25,824 bases of DNA from an uncultured Collinsella sp. (GTDB lineage: Bacteria; Actinomycetota; Coriobacteriia; Coriobacteriales; Coriobacteriaceae), in contig CAJLVJ010000026.1 in assembly GCA_905210085.1 (NCBI GenBank), forward strand, positions 1 through 25,824, read 5' to 3'. The notes beneath the pieces were generated by a model that was given only the letters and a program-made list of their open reading frames with translations, had not been told where the DNA came from and searched no databases. Position numbers and translations under genes: made by a program. Each line of letters opens with the position of its first letter. Position 1 is the stretch's first letter. Shown here in pieces: positions 17,239 through 24,200 of the stretch.

Positions 17239-18117
17239 ATGCTTTCAGACACCGCCGCACCCGCAGAGGAGCTTCAGGACAAACTCGCAGCACTCGAGCA
17301 GCTGCTTTTGGCATACGGACGCGTCGCCATCGGCTTTTCCGGTGGTGTCGACAGCAGCTTTTTGGCCGCGGTCTGCGCCCGCATCATGCCTACCAATACC
17401 CTCCTCGTCCATCTCACCACGCCGCTCATCGGCACGCCCGAACAGGCCTCGTTTGAGCGGTCCGTTGATGGACAAGCCAATGAAGGGGCGCATTTTAAGC
17501 TCCCCGTGCTCAATCTTTCGGTCGATCAGCTGCAGCTCCCCCAAGTAGCCTGCAACGATGCCAATCGCTGCTACCACTGCAAGCACGCTGGCTTTACCGC
17601 CATCGTCAACCACGCCAAGTCGCTCGGCTTTCCCACCGTCATCGATGGCAGCAATGCAAGTGATCGCGGCGACTACCGCCCCGGAATGCGTGCGGCAGAA
17701 GAGCTCGGCGTACGCTCCCCTCTTATGGAGGTCGGCTTTACCAAGGACGAAGAGCGCGAGCTACTACGCGCATGGGGCTATCCTGTTTGGAACCTGCCGG
17801 CGGGAGCATGTCTTGCCACGCGCGTCCCCACGGGCGAGGAGCTTACGTTCGAGAAGGTCTCCCTGATCCGCGCCTGCGAGGATTACCTGCACGATCTTGA
17901 CCTGGCACAGGTACGCGCGCGCTTGATCGGTGGCTGCATGCGTATCGAGGCCGCACCCGCAGATGTCGCCAAGATTGCCGCCCTCGGCGGTGCCGCTGTC
18001 GACGACAAGGGCAAGACCCCGCTGCCCGCCGTTATCGAGTCCGCGCTGCGCGAGCTGGGCTGCGACCATATCTCCCCTGAGGTCACCCCCTACATCCACG
18101 GCAACATGAACCTGTAG
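17239..18117 (+). CDS. larE: ATP-dependent sulfur insertase for nickel-pincer cofactor
   Basis: LarE adenylates pyridinium dicarboxylate mononucleotide and transfers sulfur to it to make the thio groups of the nickel-pincer nucleotide, the cofactor of lactate racemase and related LarA enzymes. The 292-residue product has the PP-loop SGGVDSS (34-40) at the N-terminus and a C-terminal domain with NLPAGACLATR. Three cysteines, C111 and C114 (NRCYHCKH) and C191 (GACLATR), mark the three-cysteine form thought to use an iron-sulfur cluster catalytically. This differs from the sacrificial single-Cys form of Lactiplantibacillus. AAGGAAC precedes the ATG. No larA, larB or larC is nearby. Confidence 0.92.
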   Translation: MLSDTAAPAEELQDKLAALEQLLLAYGRVAIGFSGGVDSSFLAAVCARIMPTNTLLVHLTTPLIGTPEQASFERSVDGQANEGAHFKLPVLNLSVDQLQLPQVACNDANRCYHCKHAGFTAIVNHAKSLGFPTVIDGSNASDRGDYRPGMRAAEELGVRSPLMEVGFTKDEERELLRAWGYPVWNLPAGACLATRVPTGEELTFEKVSLIRACEDYLHDLDLAQVRARLIGGCMRIEAAPADVAKIAALGGAAVDDKGKTPLPAVIESALRELGCDHISPEVTPYIHGNMNL

Positions 18118-18144
18118 GTTGCGCCGTTTTACAAACGGCGCAAC
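18118..18144 (+). terminator. Hairpin directly after larE
   Basis: GTTGCGCCGTTT (18118-18129) and AAACGGCGCAAC (18133-18144) form a perfect 12-bp stem with a 3-nt loop starting right after the stop codon. There is no T-run, so it may protect the 3' end or pause polymerase rather than terminate alone. Confidence 0.55.
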
Positions 18145-18194
18145 TGCTCGGCGCTGCGCAGGCCCCGGGCACGGCAATCTGACGTTCAACTTCA

Positions 18195-18229
18195 CGGGCG
18201 CGACCAAAAGGTCAGCGCCCGCTTGTTTC
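18195..18229 (+). terminator. Second hairpin after larE
   Basis: CGGGCGCGACC and GGTCAGCGCCCG pair around AAAA (one bulged A), followed by CTTGTTTC. It is a plausible intrinsic terminator for larE, weaker in its T-run. Confidence 0.55.
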
Positions 18230-18292
18230 ACGTCACCTTACCGCACCCGGAGCCCGCTCGCTCGCATATGCTCAACCTGCACTGCGTTAACT

Positions 18293-18345
18293 AACCTGCC
18301 AATAAGGGACAGGTTTGTTTTGGCAGGTTTTATCTTGGGAAAATA
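18293..18345 (+). repeat. GGGACA-core hairpin E
   Basis: AACCTGCC (18293-18300) pairs with GGCAGGTT (18322-18329), and the loop contains AAGGGACAGG; the tail reads TTTTATCTTGGG. It is in the same orientation as copy F, which lies on the other side of the AlbA_2 gene and its site array. Confidence 0.75.
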
Positions 18346-18354
18346 TCGCGAGGC

Positions 18355-18405
18355 AGTCGCCCCTCTAGCACCCATCAAACTTCGTGAGACACAAGAGGGG
18401 CGACT
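18355..18405 (-). terminator. 12-bp stem after AlbA_2 gene
   Basis: AGTCGCCCCTCT (18355-18366) and AGAGGGGCGACT (18394-18405) pair perfectly across a 27-nt loop. It lies 10 bp past the stop of the minus-strand AlbA_2 gene. No T-run follows, so the role as terminator is uncertain; note AGAGGGG resembles part of the array motif. Confidence 0.45.
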
Positions 18406-18414
18406 CGGCTGCAT

Positions 18415-20109
18415 CTACTTCTTCCGATAGCGGCGGTTGCGGCTCGTCGATGAACCCATTACTTCGATGAGCCCTTTATCCGCCATTTTTGGCAGATGGT
18501 AACGGACAGACGAAATTCTGACCCCCGATGCAACCGCTATTTCTCGCGCCGTCATATCCACTTCGGCGCTGAGAGCCTCCAGGATCCTATCCGCCGTCGA
18601 AGCTGACGGTTCTCTGTTCCTATCGATAATTTCGAACGTGTCTTTGCCGCATTTTGACAGGACATGTTTATCTACAAGGTCCCCGCAGATCAGACGAATG
18701 TCATCCGAATCCCACTTCAGGGCCTCTCGTATTTTTCGAACATCGTATACGCACCCATGCTCCCGCATAAACATGAGCAATGTTTCTTCGCGATCCGTCA
18801 GCTCGGCGCCCACATGGCTCTGAATCCACGTGCGGTTTTCAGCAAGCTCCGCCCCGTGCCGGGAAAGCAGCACCGTAAACGAATCGGCCTTAACGATAAA
18901 TTTCGGCCTGCCAAGCGAACGAGACTCCATCTCGCGAATCATAGCCGGGATACCAGATCCCTGGCTTTCCGCAACGGCCCCCTCGGCATGCTCTAACGGC
19001 GTCGCCCCCATTAGGCTCATGAGCTTTGGGTTTCGGCAGCGCGATTCCCCGTCTGCAAGATTGTCCACCGTCTTTCCGCCCCAAAGCCCGCCAGGGTTTT
19101 TGATCTCTATTCTGTCTGGATAGATATCGACACTCACGGCCTGCCCCACAAACATGGGCGAATATTCTCGATGGATGCAGGCATTTGCCAAGGCCTCGCG
19201 CAAAACCTCCTGGGGAACTTCCCAATCCTCCCTTCTGCCAGCGCCTTGCACTATCGTCGCTTTGCGCAAGTTTCGTCCAATCGCGGCAAGGGCATCTTCG
19301 ATGCAAGCCGGAATCGGGCCATCGCACAACTGGCGGTCAATAAACCGGGGTTGCCCGGGTGCAGATTTTTCCACATCGGAATGAACGGCGACATCGATCA
19401 TCAGTTTGGGATAGAACTGCTGGGGGTAAATTCCCGCCGACAGAAGCCCCGCGAGCTTCACGGCACCATCCTTTGTAGTGATATTGAGTCTGACCAGCTG
19501 CTTTTCCAGCGAATCGGCCCCGCGCAAAACGCGCGGGGTCTGCAGCCGGCGATTTGCGATAATAGACCGCACGACATCTGGATCCAAATCCTCGACCGTT
19601 GCCTCCGAAACCACCGTGCCGTCTGCATCGCTCGGAAGCAACGCACTCTGCAGCTCATATAGCTCAGCGGGTGACATCTTGATATCTTTATCATCCACGC
19701 GCTTGTAGCTACCGTTCTGCACGCCGCGCGCGCCGATATAGCAAGGCTTCGCTTTAAGCTCAAGTTCAAAGATGCGCACCAGAAGCACCTGGAGCCCGTC
19801 GACCTCGCCTCGATCAAGCTCGTACCGCGGCGCATGGGTCACCACTGCCGCTGAGCCTCCGTCTCCGATACCCGAAACAAACTGATCGCGCACCCTATCG
19901 ATAGCAAAGTTAGCCGAAGGAACAAATCCTTCGGCTTCGTTCAGGCCCAAAATAATAAGCCCACCCGCAGTGTTCGCAAAAGCGCTCACTGTCTCCCATA
20001 CGTCTGCGCTCAATTTATTCGTGCAGGCTTTAACTTCTACCGATGCGTCATCGGTCCCCCGCCTGCGAAGGCGCTCAACGATAAGGCCAAGAGGTTCATC
20101 CAGCAGCAT
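18415..20109 (-). CDS. Schlafen AlbA_2 / HATPase_c_4 / winged-helix protein
   Basis: This 564-residue protein fits COG2865 (putative regulators/helicase-annotated). The Schlafen AlbA_2 domain covers about 12-140, with SVEVKACTNKLS and WETVSAFANTAGGLIILGL (38-56), a nucleic-acid-binding or nuclease-like fold. A GHKL-type ATPase (HATPase_c_4, about 295-400) includes EVLREALANACIHREYS (N308, H313), PDRIEIKNPGGLWGG and GSGIPAMIREM. Two winged helices close the protein (about 437-495 and 505-555, MTAREIAVASGVRISSVRYHLPKM), with a basic end RNRRYRKK. Start at 20109 has only a weak GGA RBS. Base composition is more AT-rich than its neighbours. A dense repeated-site array lies upstream. Some relatives are thought to act in stress or defence; the function here is unknown. 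Confidence 0.88.
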   Translation of the reverse strand: MLLDEPLGLIVERLRRRGTDDASVEVKACTNKLSADVWETVSAFANTAGGLIILGLNEAEGFVPSANFAIDRVRDQFVSGIGDGGSAAVVTHAPRYELDRGEVDGLQVLLVRIFELELKAKPCYIGARGVQNGSYKRVDDKDIKMSPAELYELQSALLPSDADGTVVSEATVEDLDPDVVRSIIANRRLQTPRVLRGADSLEKQLVRLNITTKDGAVKLAGLLSAGIYPQQFYPKLMIDVAVHSDVEKSAPGQPRFIDRQLCDGPIPACIEDALAAIGRNLRKATIVQGAGRREDWEVPQEVLREALANACIHREYSPMFVGQAVSVDIYPDRIEIKNPGGLWGGKTVDNLADGESRCRNPKLMSLMGATPLEHAEGAVAESQGSGIPAMIREMESRSLGRPKFIVKADSFTVLLSRHGAELAENRTWIQSHVGAELTDREETLLMFMREHGCVYDVRKIREALKWDSDDIRLICGDLVDKHVLSKCGKDTFEIIDRNREPSASTADRILEALSAEVDMTAREIAVASGVRISSVRYHLPKMADKGLIEVMGSSTSRNRRYRKK

Positions 20110-20142
20110 CGGAATTCCGTCTCGCTAAAACGATAGATTTAT

Positions 20143-20331
20143 CTCTCTAAAGTATAGTATATCTCTCTAACTTTAGAGAGATAGGCATCTTATTTTAGAG
20201 AGAAATTTAGAGAGATGCATCAAATTCACTGCTAGATTGTCTAATGTTATCTCTTTAACTGGCTTTCTCTTTAGAGAGACATTTAGAGAGATGAGCGCGA
20301 CCTCTCTAATCATGGGCCCCTCTCTTTAAAG
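20143..20331. promoter_or_regulatory. Array of CTCTCTAA/TTAGAGAG sites
   Basis: Eight exact copies of CTCTCTAA or its complement start at 20143, 20163, 20173, 20195, 20207, 20271, 20283 and 20302. Near copies lie at 20251-20258 and 20320-20331. Two head-to-head copies make a 22-bp palindrome, ATCTCTCTAA-CT-TTAGAGAGAT (20161-20182), next to minus-strand TATACT (20151-20156), a likely -10 for the AlbA_2 gene. Centre spacings of 10, 20, 22 and 12 bp are near helical turns within sub-clusters. This suits cooperative protein binding, perhaps by the gene's own winged helices. Confidence 0.75.
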
Positions 20332-20380
20332 TGCGCACATCCCAACCGTACCTTAAGCTGCGGTGAAATAACTCACGATT

Positions 20381-20435
20381 AACCCACCGAAAAGGGACAG
20401 GTTTATTTTGGCAGGTTTTATCTGGGGAAGCGCCG
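20381..20435 (+). repeat. GGGACA-core hairpin F
   Basis: AACCcACCgAAAA (two differences from the full arm) faces TTTTGGCAGGTT, with AAAGGGACAGG in the loop. The tail TTTTATCTGGGGAAGCGCCG nearly matches copy D. It closes the AlbA_2 module on the right, in direct orientation to copy E. Confidence 0.7.
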
Positions 20436-20437
20436 AA

Positions 20438-20472
20438 TAGCTCCATATGCACAACCGCCGTAGCTCCATATG
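20438..20472 (+). promoter_or_regulatory. 12-bp direct repeat upstream of endonuclease
   Basis: TAGCTCCATATG occurs at 20438-20449 and 20461-20472, 23 bp apart (about two helical turns). Position upstream of the endonuclease gene suits an activator site. No regulator is known. Confidence 0.4.
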
Positions 20473-20585
20473 AGGCAAATGAATCAGTAACGTCTATCCC
20501 AAATCTTAAGTATTTGTTCGACAGAACGGCCCCTGCCGGCTCCTGCTAGACTGGTAGATTCCCAACCGTCCATCCAGGAGCCTCA

Positions 20586-21569
20586 ATGTCGCGCAAGTCC
20601 GCCTACAAGCAAGCACTTTCCATCGGCACCGCCGTGGTGCTGGGGTTTGCGTTGTTTACGGGATCGCTCGACGGAGCGCCCAAGCTGTTGTCGCCGCAAA
20701 GCGATGAGCGGGCAGCGGCTCTGGCCGAAAAACAAAGCGAGAGTCCCAGCCGTACCGACGACGAAGCGGACCTGGTTGCCCGGCTCGAATCGGGAACAGC
20801 GAGCTCCTCGGACTCTCAAAATAGCCGAGACTCTGGCGATGGCTCCGATTCCGCCGCAACCAACACCGGTGACGACGGTTCCACGAACAGCGCCGCCACC
20901 CCCATCGACGAGGTCGAAAACCCCGATCTCGACCGCGCCCGCGGCGTATACCTCAGCAGCATTCCCGACTACGCGGGTAACCCCTATGTGGCCCTGCGCG
21001 CCGACAGCACGCACCCGCTCGGCACACCGTCATTCACGCTCGATGAATACGAGCGCGCCACAGAAGAGGGTTGCTTTAAGAAGTTCTCCAAGCTCGACAG
21101 CTTGGGCCGCACCCGCAAAGCGCTCGTCTGCGTGGGCCCCGAATCGCTCGGTCAAGGCGAGCGCGGCGATATCTCGCGCATCCATCCCGCCGGATGGCGC
21201 CAGCAGCGCTACGACTTTATTCCGGGCCAGAGCCTCTACAACCGCTGCCACCTTATCGCCTGGTCGCTCTGCGGCGAAAACGCCAACCGCAAGAATCTCC
21301 TCACCGGCACGCGCTATCTCAACGAGACGGGCATGCTACCGTTTGAAGAGCAGATTCTCAACTATATTCGCGATACGGGCAACCATGTGCTCTATCGCGT
21401 CACGCCCATGTACAACGAAGAGGAACTTGTCTGCCGCGGCGTGCGCCTTGAGGCGCAATCGGTCGAGGACCACGGCAAGACCCTGTGCTTCCACGTGTAC
21501 TGCTACAACCTGCAGCCGCACGTGCAGATTGACTACGCCACCGGCCGCAACCAGGCCACCGGAGAGTAG
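20586..21569 (+). CDS. Secreted DNA/RNA non-specific endonuclease
   Basis: The 327-residue product begins with a basic start and a hydrophobic stretch (11-27, LSIGTAVVLGFALFTGS), a signal peptide or N-terminal anchor. A low-complexity Ser/Asp/Thr-rich spacer follows (about 45-108). The catalytic domain (about 118-320) belongs to the beta-beta-alpha-metal nuclease family of streptococcal EndA-type enzymes. Motif NRCHLIAWSLCGEN (219-232) carries the general base H222; the family form is DRGH. NLLTGTRYLNETGMLPFE supplies the metal-side Asn, and GNHVLYRVTP is also conserved. Likely roles are nutrient scavenging or DNA uptake outside the cell. AGGAG stands 5 nt before the ATG. It seems to be transcribed alone. 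Confidence 0.9.
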   Translation: MSRKSAYKQALSIGTAVVLGFALFTGSLDGAPKLLSPQSDERAAALAEKQSESPSRTDDEADLVARLESGTASSSDSQNSRDSGDGSDSAATNTGDDGSTNSAATPIDEVENPDLDRARGVYLSSIPDYAGNPYVALRADSTHPLGTPSFTLDEYERATEEGCFKKFSKLDSLGRTRKALVCVGPESLGQGERGDISRIHPAGWRQQRYDFIPGQSLYNRCHLIAWSLCGENANRKNLLTGTRYLNETGMLPFEEQILNYIRDTGNHVLYRVTPMYNEEELVCRGVRLEAQSVEDHGKTLCFHVYCYNLQPHVQIDYATGRNQATGE

Positions 21570-21845
21570 GTTCAACCGGGGCCACGCCCGCATCGTTTGT
21601 CACCGACGCGCACGGGAGGCTAATTCTTGCCTCCTACGGCGCATTTCTATGACATGGGGCCATCTCTCCAAGATATCCGTATTGTCGATGAAGAGTAGAA
21701 GGCAGACGCCAGACAGGCAGCCAAAGCAGCGGAAGCCTTACACTAAAACGTGATTTATTCTTTGCAATCACAATCTCGATAAGTTAATCGAAGCAAAACA
21801 ACGTAAAATGAAGGTAATTTTGCTTCAAAGTAATCAGGAGAGACT
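21570..21845. other. Intergenic region after endonuclease
   Basis: No gene is seen. GGAGGC (21615-21620) and GCCTCC (21629-21634), followed by a weak T-containing tail, may end the endonuclease transcript. Upstream of the GntR gene, GAAGCAAAA (21790-21798) and TTTTGCTTC (21818-21826) form a 9-bp inverted repeat with a 19-bp spacer, a candidate operator close to the start codon. Confidence 0.5.
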
Positions 21846-22604
21846 GTGACCAATCGCGTCAACAATTCACATATAAAAAAGGATTGTCCCACCCCCATCT
21901 ATATGCAGGTGGTCGACTATCTGCGCGAGAACATCGCCTCAGGAGCTTGGGAGCAAGCATCCAAAATCCCGTCGGAAGTCGAGCTCATGAGCACGCTCGG
22001 CGTCAGCCGCGGCAGCATCAAAAAGGCCATTTCCAGGCTTGTTGATGAGGGCCTGCTTGAGCAAATTCAGGGAAAGGGAACTTACGTTAAGTCAAAAGAC
22101 ATCTCTTTCCCCCTTACAGAGGGTCTTATCTCTTTCTCCGAATCTCTAATCGAGCAAGGTCTTTCTTTCGAAACAAGCATTCTCGATTGCGAAATTCGTA
22201 AGTCGGACGAAGATATTTCCAGACATCTCGGTATTGTCGAAGGTTCTGACTACCTTCATCTCGAGCGAGTGCGCAGCGTTGAGGGTGAACCTGTGATGTT
22301 CATCGAAAACAACATCAATATGGCACTTGTCCCAGGTATTGAAACAGCCGACTTTGTTAACGAAGGTCTCTTTGCAATAATCGAGCGGCTCTCAGGCCAC
22401 CAGATCGAATACTCAAAGACCTCCTTTGTGGCAAAGCTCGCGGATACCCAACGCGCGGATGCGCTTGGTCTCTCTACGCAGTCCCCGCTTCTTCAGCAGC
22501 TTCAAACAGTCTACTTGGACAATGACTCTGCAATTGAATATGCGCGCGTATGGCTTAAATCCAGCAGGTTCCAGCTTGGCACCGTTTTTCAGCGCCGCCA
22601 TTAA
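21846..22604 (+). CDS. GntR family regulator, HutC/UTRA type
   Basis: The 252-residue product has an N-terminal winged helix (about 17-82, with IPSEVELMSTLGVSRGSIKKAISRLVDEGLL) and a C-terminal UTRA ligand domain (about 95-245, LHLERVRSVEGEPVMFIENNIN). This is the type that senses sugar phosphates and often controls PTS operons. It converges on the glucitol-type PTS operon and is its most likely regulator. GTG at 21846 is the start, with AGGAG about 5 nt upstream; the first 15 residues precede the helix. A 9-bp inverted repeat just upstream could be its own operator. Confidence 0.92.
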   Translation: MTNRVNNSHIKKDCPTPIYMQVVDYLRENIASGAWEQASKIPSEVELMSTLGVSRGSIKKAISRLVDEGLLEQIQGKGTYVKSKDISFPLTEGLISFSESLIEQGLSFETSILDCEIRKSDEDISRHLGIVEGSDYLHLERVRSVEGEPVMFIENNINMALVPGIETADFVNEGLFAIIERLSGHQIEYSKTSFVAKLADTQRADALGLSTQSPLLQQLQTVYLDNDSAIEYARVWLKSSRFQLGTVFQRRH

Positions 22605-22650
22605 AGCTCTTGAGAGCGGCGGCATTGCGCTTAACATAATTCCAAAACGC

Positions 22651-22680
22651 AAAAAGGCGAACCCGTGGGTTCGCCTTTTT
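22651..22680. terminator. Bidirectional terminator, GntR and PTS operon
   Basis: AAAAAGGCGAACCC (22651-22664) and GGGTTCGCCTTTTT (22667-22680) are perfect complements around GT. T-runs occur on both strands, so it ends both the GntR gene and the converging PTS operon. Confidence 0.95.
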
Positions 22681-22690
22681 GTAAACGGTT

Positions 22691-23365
22691 TTAGTCCAGC
22701 GCGTCAAACAGCTCCGTAAGCAACGCTGCCCTGTCATCCGTAATCGCCAGGGCGCTCGAAATGCCGGTACCTTGCGCGCCAAGTCCAATCAGGCGACGAA
22801 CGTCGCCTCCGCACCTGATTCCCGCTCCCTCCATGATAACGATGTCGGGATTGATGGACCTTACGGCAGCGATGGTCTCCGCGATGTAATCATCGCCGCT
22901 TGTATGGCCGGTTCCCACAAGGCTACTCGGCTCGCAAAGAATCACGTCCGGGTCCATCGCCGCAACCGCTTTGGACTCTGTCACGCTATCGGCTGCAACA
23001 ATGGTTAGAATCTCAAGCTCACGAGCGCGATCGATCGTTGCCGCCAACTTATCAACGGCCAGGGGGTGTGCCGTGTGATTTAGAAAGACAGCTTGAACTC
23101 CCGCGCTCTTAAGCGACTCAAGAGGTGTCAGTCCCATTCCTTTTCCGTCACCGACAAGATCGGCATGCTGCGCTGTGGGAATTGCAAATTTCAAATCCTT
23201 CGCAACTGCGCAGAGCTCGGGAACGGGAGCAGTCCAAAAAATCGAATGATCTCGATCTTTTGCGATTTCATCCGTAAGATGAGCCGCTGCAATTGAATCG
23301 TCCGCAAGCAAATAGGTCTTAGGACTGACTGTGAAAAGTGGCAGTTTTAAATCGGAACGTTTCAT
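22691..23365 (-). CDS. Triosephosphate isomerase-like protein, archaeal type
   Basis: The 224-residue product is a short TIM barrel like archaeal triosephosphate isomerases (bacterial TpiA is about 250). It keeps K16 (SPKTY), H97 in FLNHTAHPLA, E145 in LCEPSSLVGTG with a loop-6-like segment, and the phosphate-binding EGAGIRCGGDV. It lacks the Asn before K16 (S14 instead) and has Ala99 where the HSE motif has Glu. It is last in the PTS operon, 48 bp after EIIA. A role in handling a phosphorylated sugar or its triose product fits. The missing residues could mean altered activity. AAGGAC lies upstream of the ATG. Confidence 0.82.
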   Translation of the reverse strand: MKRSDLKLPLFTVSPKTYLLADDSIAAAHLTDEIAKDRDHSIFWTAPVPELCAVAKDLKFAIPTAQHADLVGDGKGMGLTPLESLKSAGVQAVFLNHTAHPLAVDKLAATIDRARELEILTIVAADSVTESKAVAAMDPDVILCEPSSLVGTGHTSGDDYIAETIAAVRSINPDIVIMEGAGIRCGGDVRRLIGLGAQGTGISSALAITDDRAALLTELFDALD

Positions 23366-23413
23366 GAGAACACGTCCTTTCCGACTAATACATGGCCTGC
23401 CATACCGAGCGAT

Positions 23414-23767
23414 TTAGCCGTTGAAGCTAATCTCGATGCCGGTTTCCAGCTTGGGAAGCACGCTTGGTGTCACGAGAACCGTTCCAGGAAGCAGCTCTCG
23501 CTCGCCATCGAACGCAATGGTTAGATGACCGAGCCCTCCCATGTTCTCGTTCGCAGCTTCACCAAACTCCTTAATCGTGTAGACCTGATCGCCGATGGAA
23601 ATGGTGCCGCCCTCAGCAAGCACGTTATCCTCTGTAGGAGTTCCATCGTGAACGACGCAGATGTCGCGCAACTCTGCAGGAGCGGTCGGGCCAAACAGGA
23701 CCACCATCTTCTCGTTGAGAAGCTCCTCAACAAACGAGCCGATCTCAGTGACCTTAACCTTGTACAT
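23414..23767 (-). CDS. srlB: PTS glucitol/sorbitol-type EIIA
   Basis: This is a 117-residue phosphocarrier of the glucitol PTS family. It takes phosphate from HPr and passes it to EIIB. The likely phosphorylated histidine is H40 in ICVVHDG, matching FIHCHG of E. coli SrlB. GLGHLTIAFDG and LPGTV also match. GGAG stands 8 nt before the ATG. The gene follows gutM by 19 bp. Actual sugar specificity (sorbitol or another hexitol) cannot be read from EIIA. Confidence 0.93.
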   Translation of the reverse strand: MYKVKVTEIGSFVEELLNEKMVVLFGPTAPAELRDICVVHDGTPTEDNVLAEGGTISIGDQVYTIKEFGEAANENMGGLGHLTIAFDGERELLPGTVLVTPSVLPKLETGIEISFNG

Positions 23768-23786
23768 TTGATTTCTCCTATCTTTG

Positions 23787-24170
23787 TTACGCCGCAGGCG
23801 CAGTCATTGACCTGTCGATAACACGAATAGCCTGGGCAAAAGCATCGTGATAGCTTTCGTTGGCCAGATGGTCTAGGGCGGTCTCGATATTCAACCCCAA
23901 CATCTCGCTCATCTCCGAAAACTCCGGTTTGAGGGAAAGCCCTTTGAGCTCATAGCAACCGTTAATCACGCCGTCATGATCAGTCAGGATCATCACAAGC
24001 GCCTTTCGGCTAAAACTCACCTTGCACATACCCGTGCCCAAGTATCCCTCATGATCGCGAGCGCGCTCATGGATGAGAACACGCACCCTCTTCCAATAGC
24101 GATACTGGGTGAATGTTCCTGCAAGCCATACAAGAATAAAGAAGGCTATTGTAATGAGTGCGTTGAGCAT
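23787..24170 (-). CDS. gutM: Glucitol operon activator-like protein GutM
   Basis: The 127-residue product has an N-terminal membrane span (about 3-22, LITIAFFILVWLAGT) and a cytosolic domain with KVSFSRKALVMILTDHDGVINGCYELKG, as in GutM/SrlM. In E. coli GutM is a positive regulator of the glucitol operon together with the repressor SrlR; the mechanism is not well defined. It lies between EIIB (30-bp gap) and EIIA, a common place in Firmicutes and Actinobacteria. The tail (about 95-127) is Ala-rich. GGAAAGG lies upstream of the ATG. Confidence 0.85.
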   Translation of the reverse strand: MLNALITIAFFILVWLAGTFTQYRYWKRVRVLIHERARDHEGYLGTGMCKVSFSRKALVMILTDHDGVINGCYELKGLSLKPEFSEMSEMLGLNIETALDHLANESYHDAFAQAIRVIDRSMTAPAA

Positions 24171-24200
24171 AGCGGGCCTTTCCCTCTTAAAGCATTCAGT

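Larger units (their letters stand above)
20110..20585. other. 476-bp gene-free divergent region
   Basis: There is no convincing gene between the AlbA_2 gene and the endonuclease gene. From left to right it holds the site array, hairpin F and a 12-bp direct repeat. A plus-strand TAGACT (20547-20552) is the best endonuclease -10. The left 200 bp are strongly AT-rich against a GC-rich background. Confidence 0.65.

Noticed and set aside
20143..20331. CRISPR array
   Set aside because: Repeats are 8-11 bp in both orientations with irregular gaps, and there are no cas genes; operator clustering fits better.
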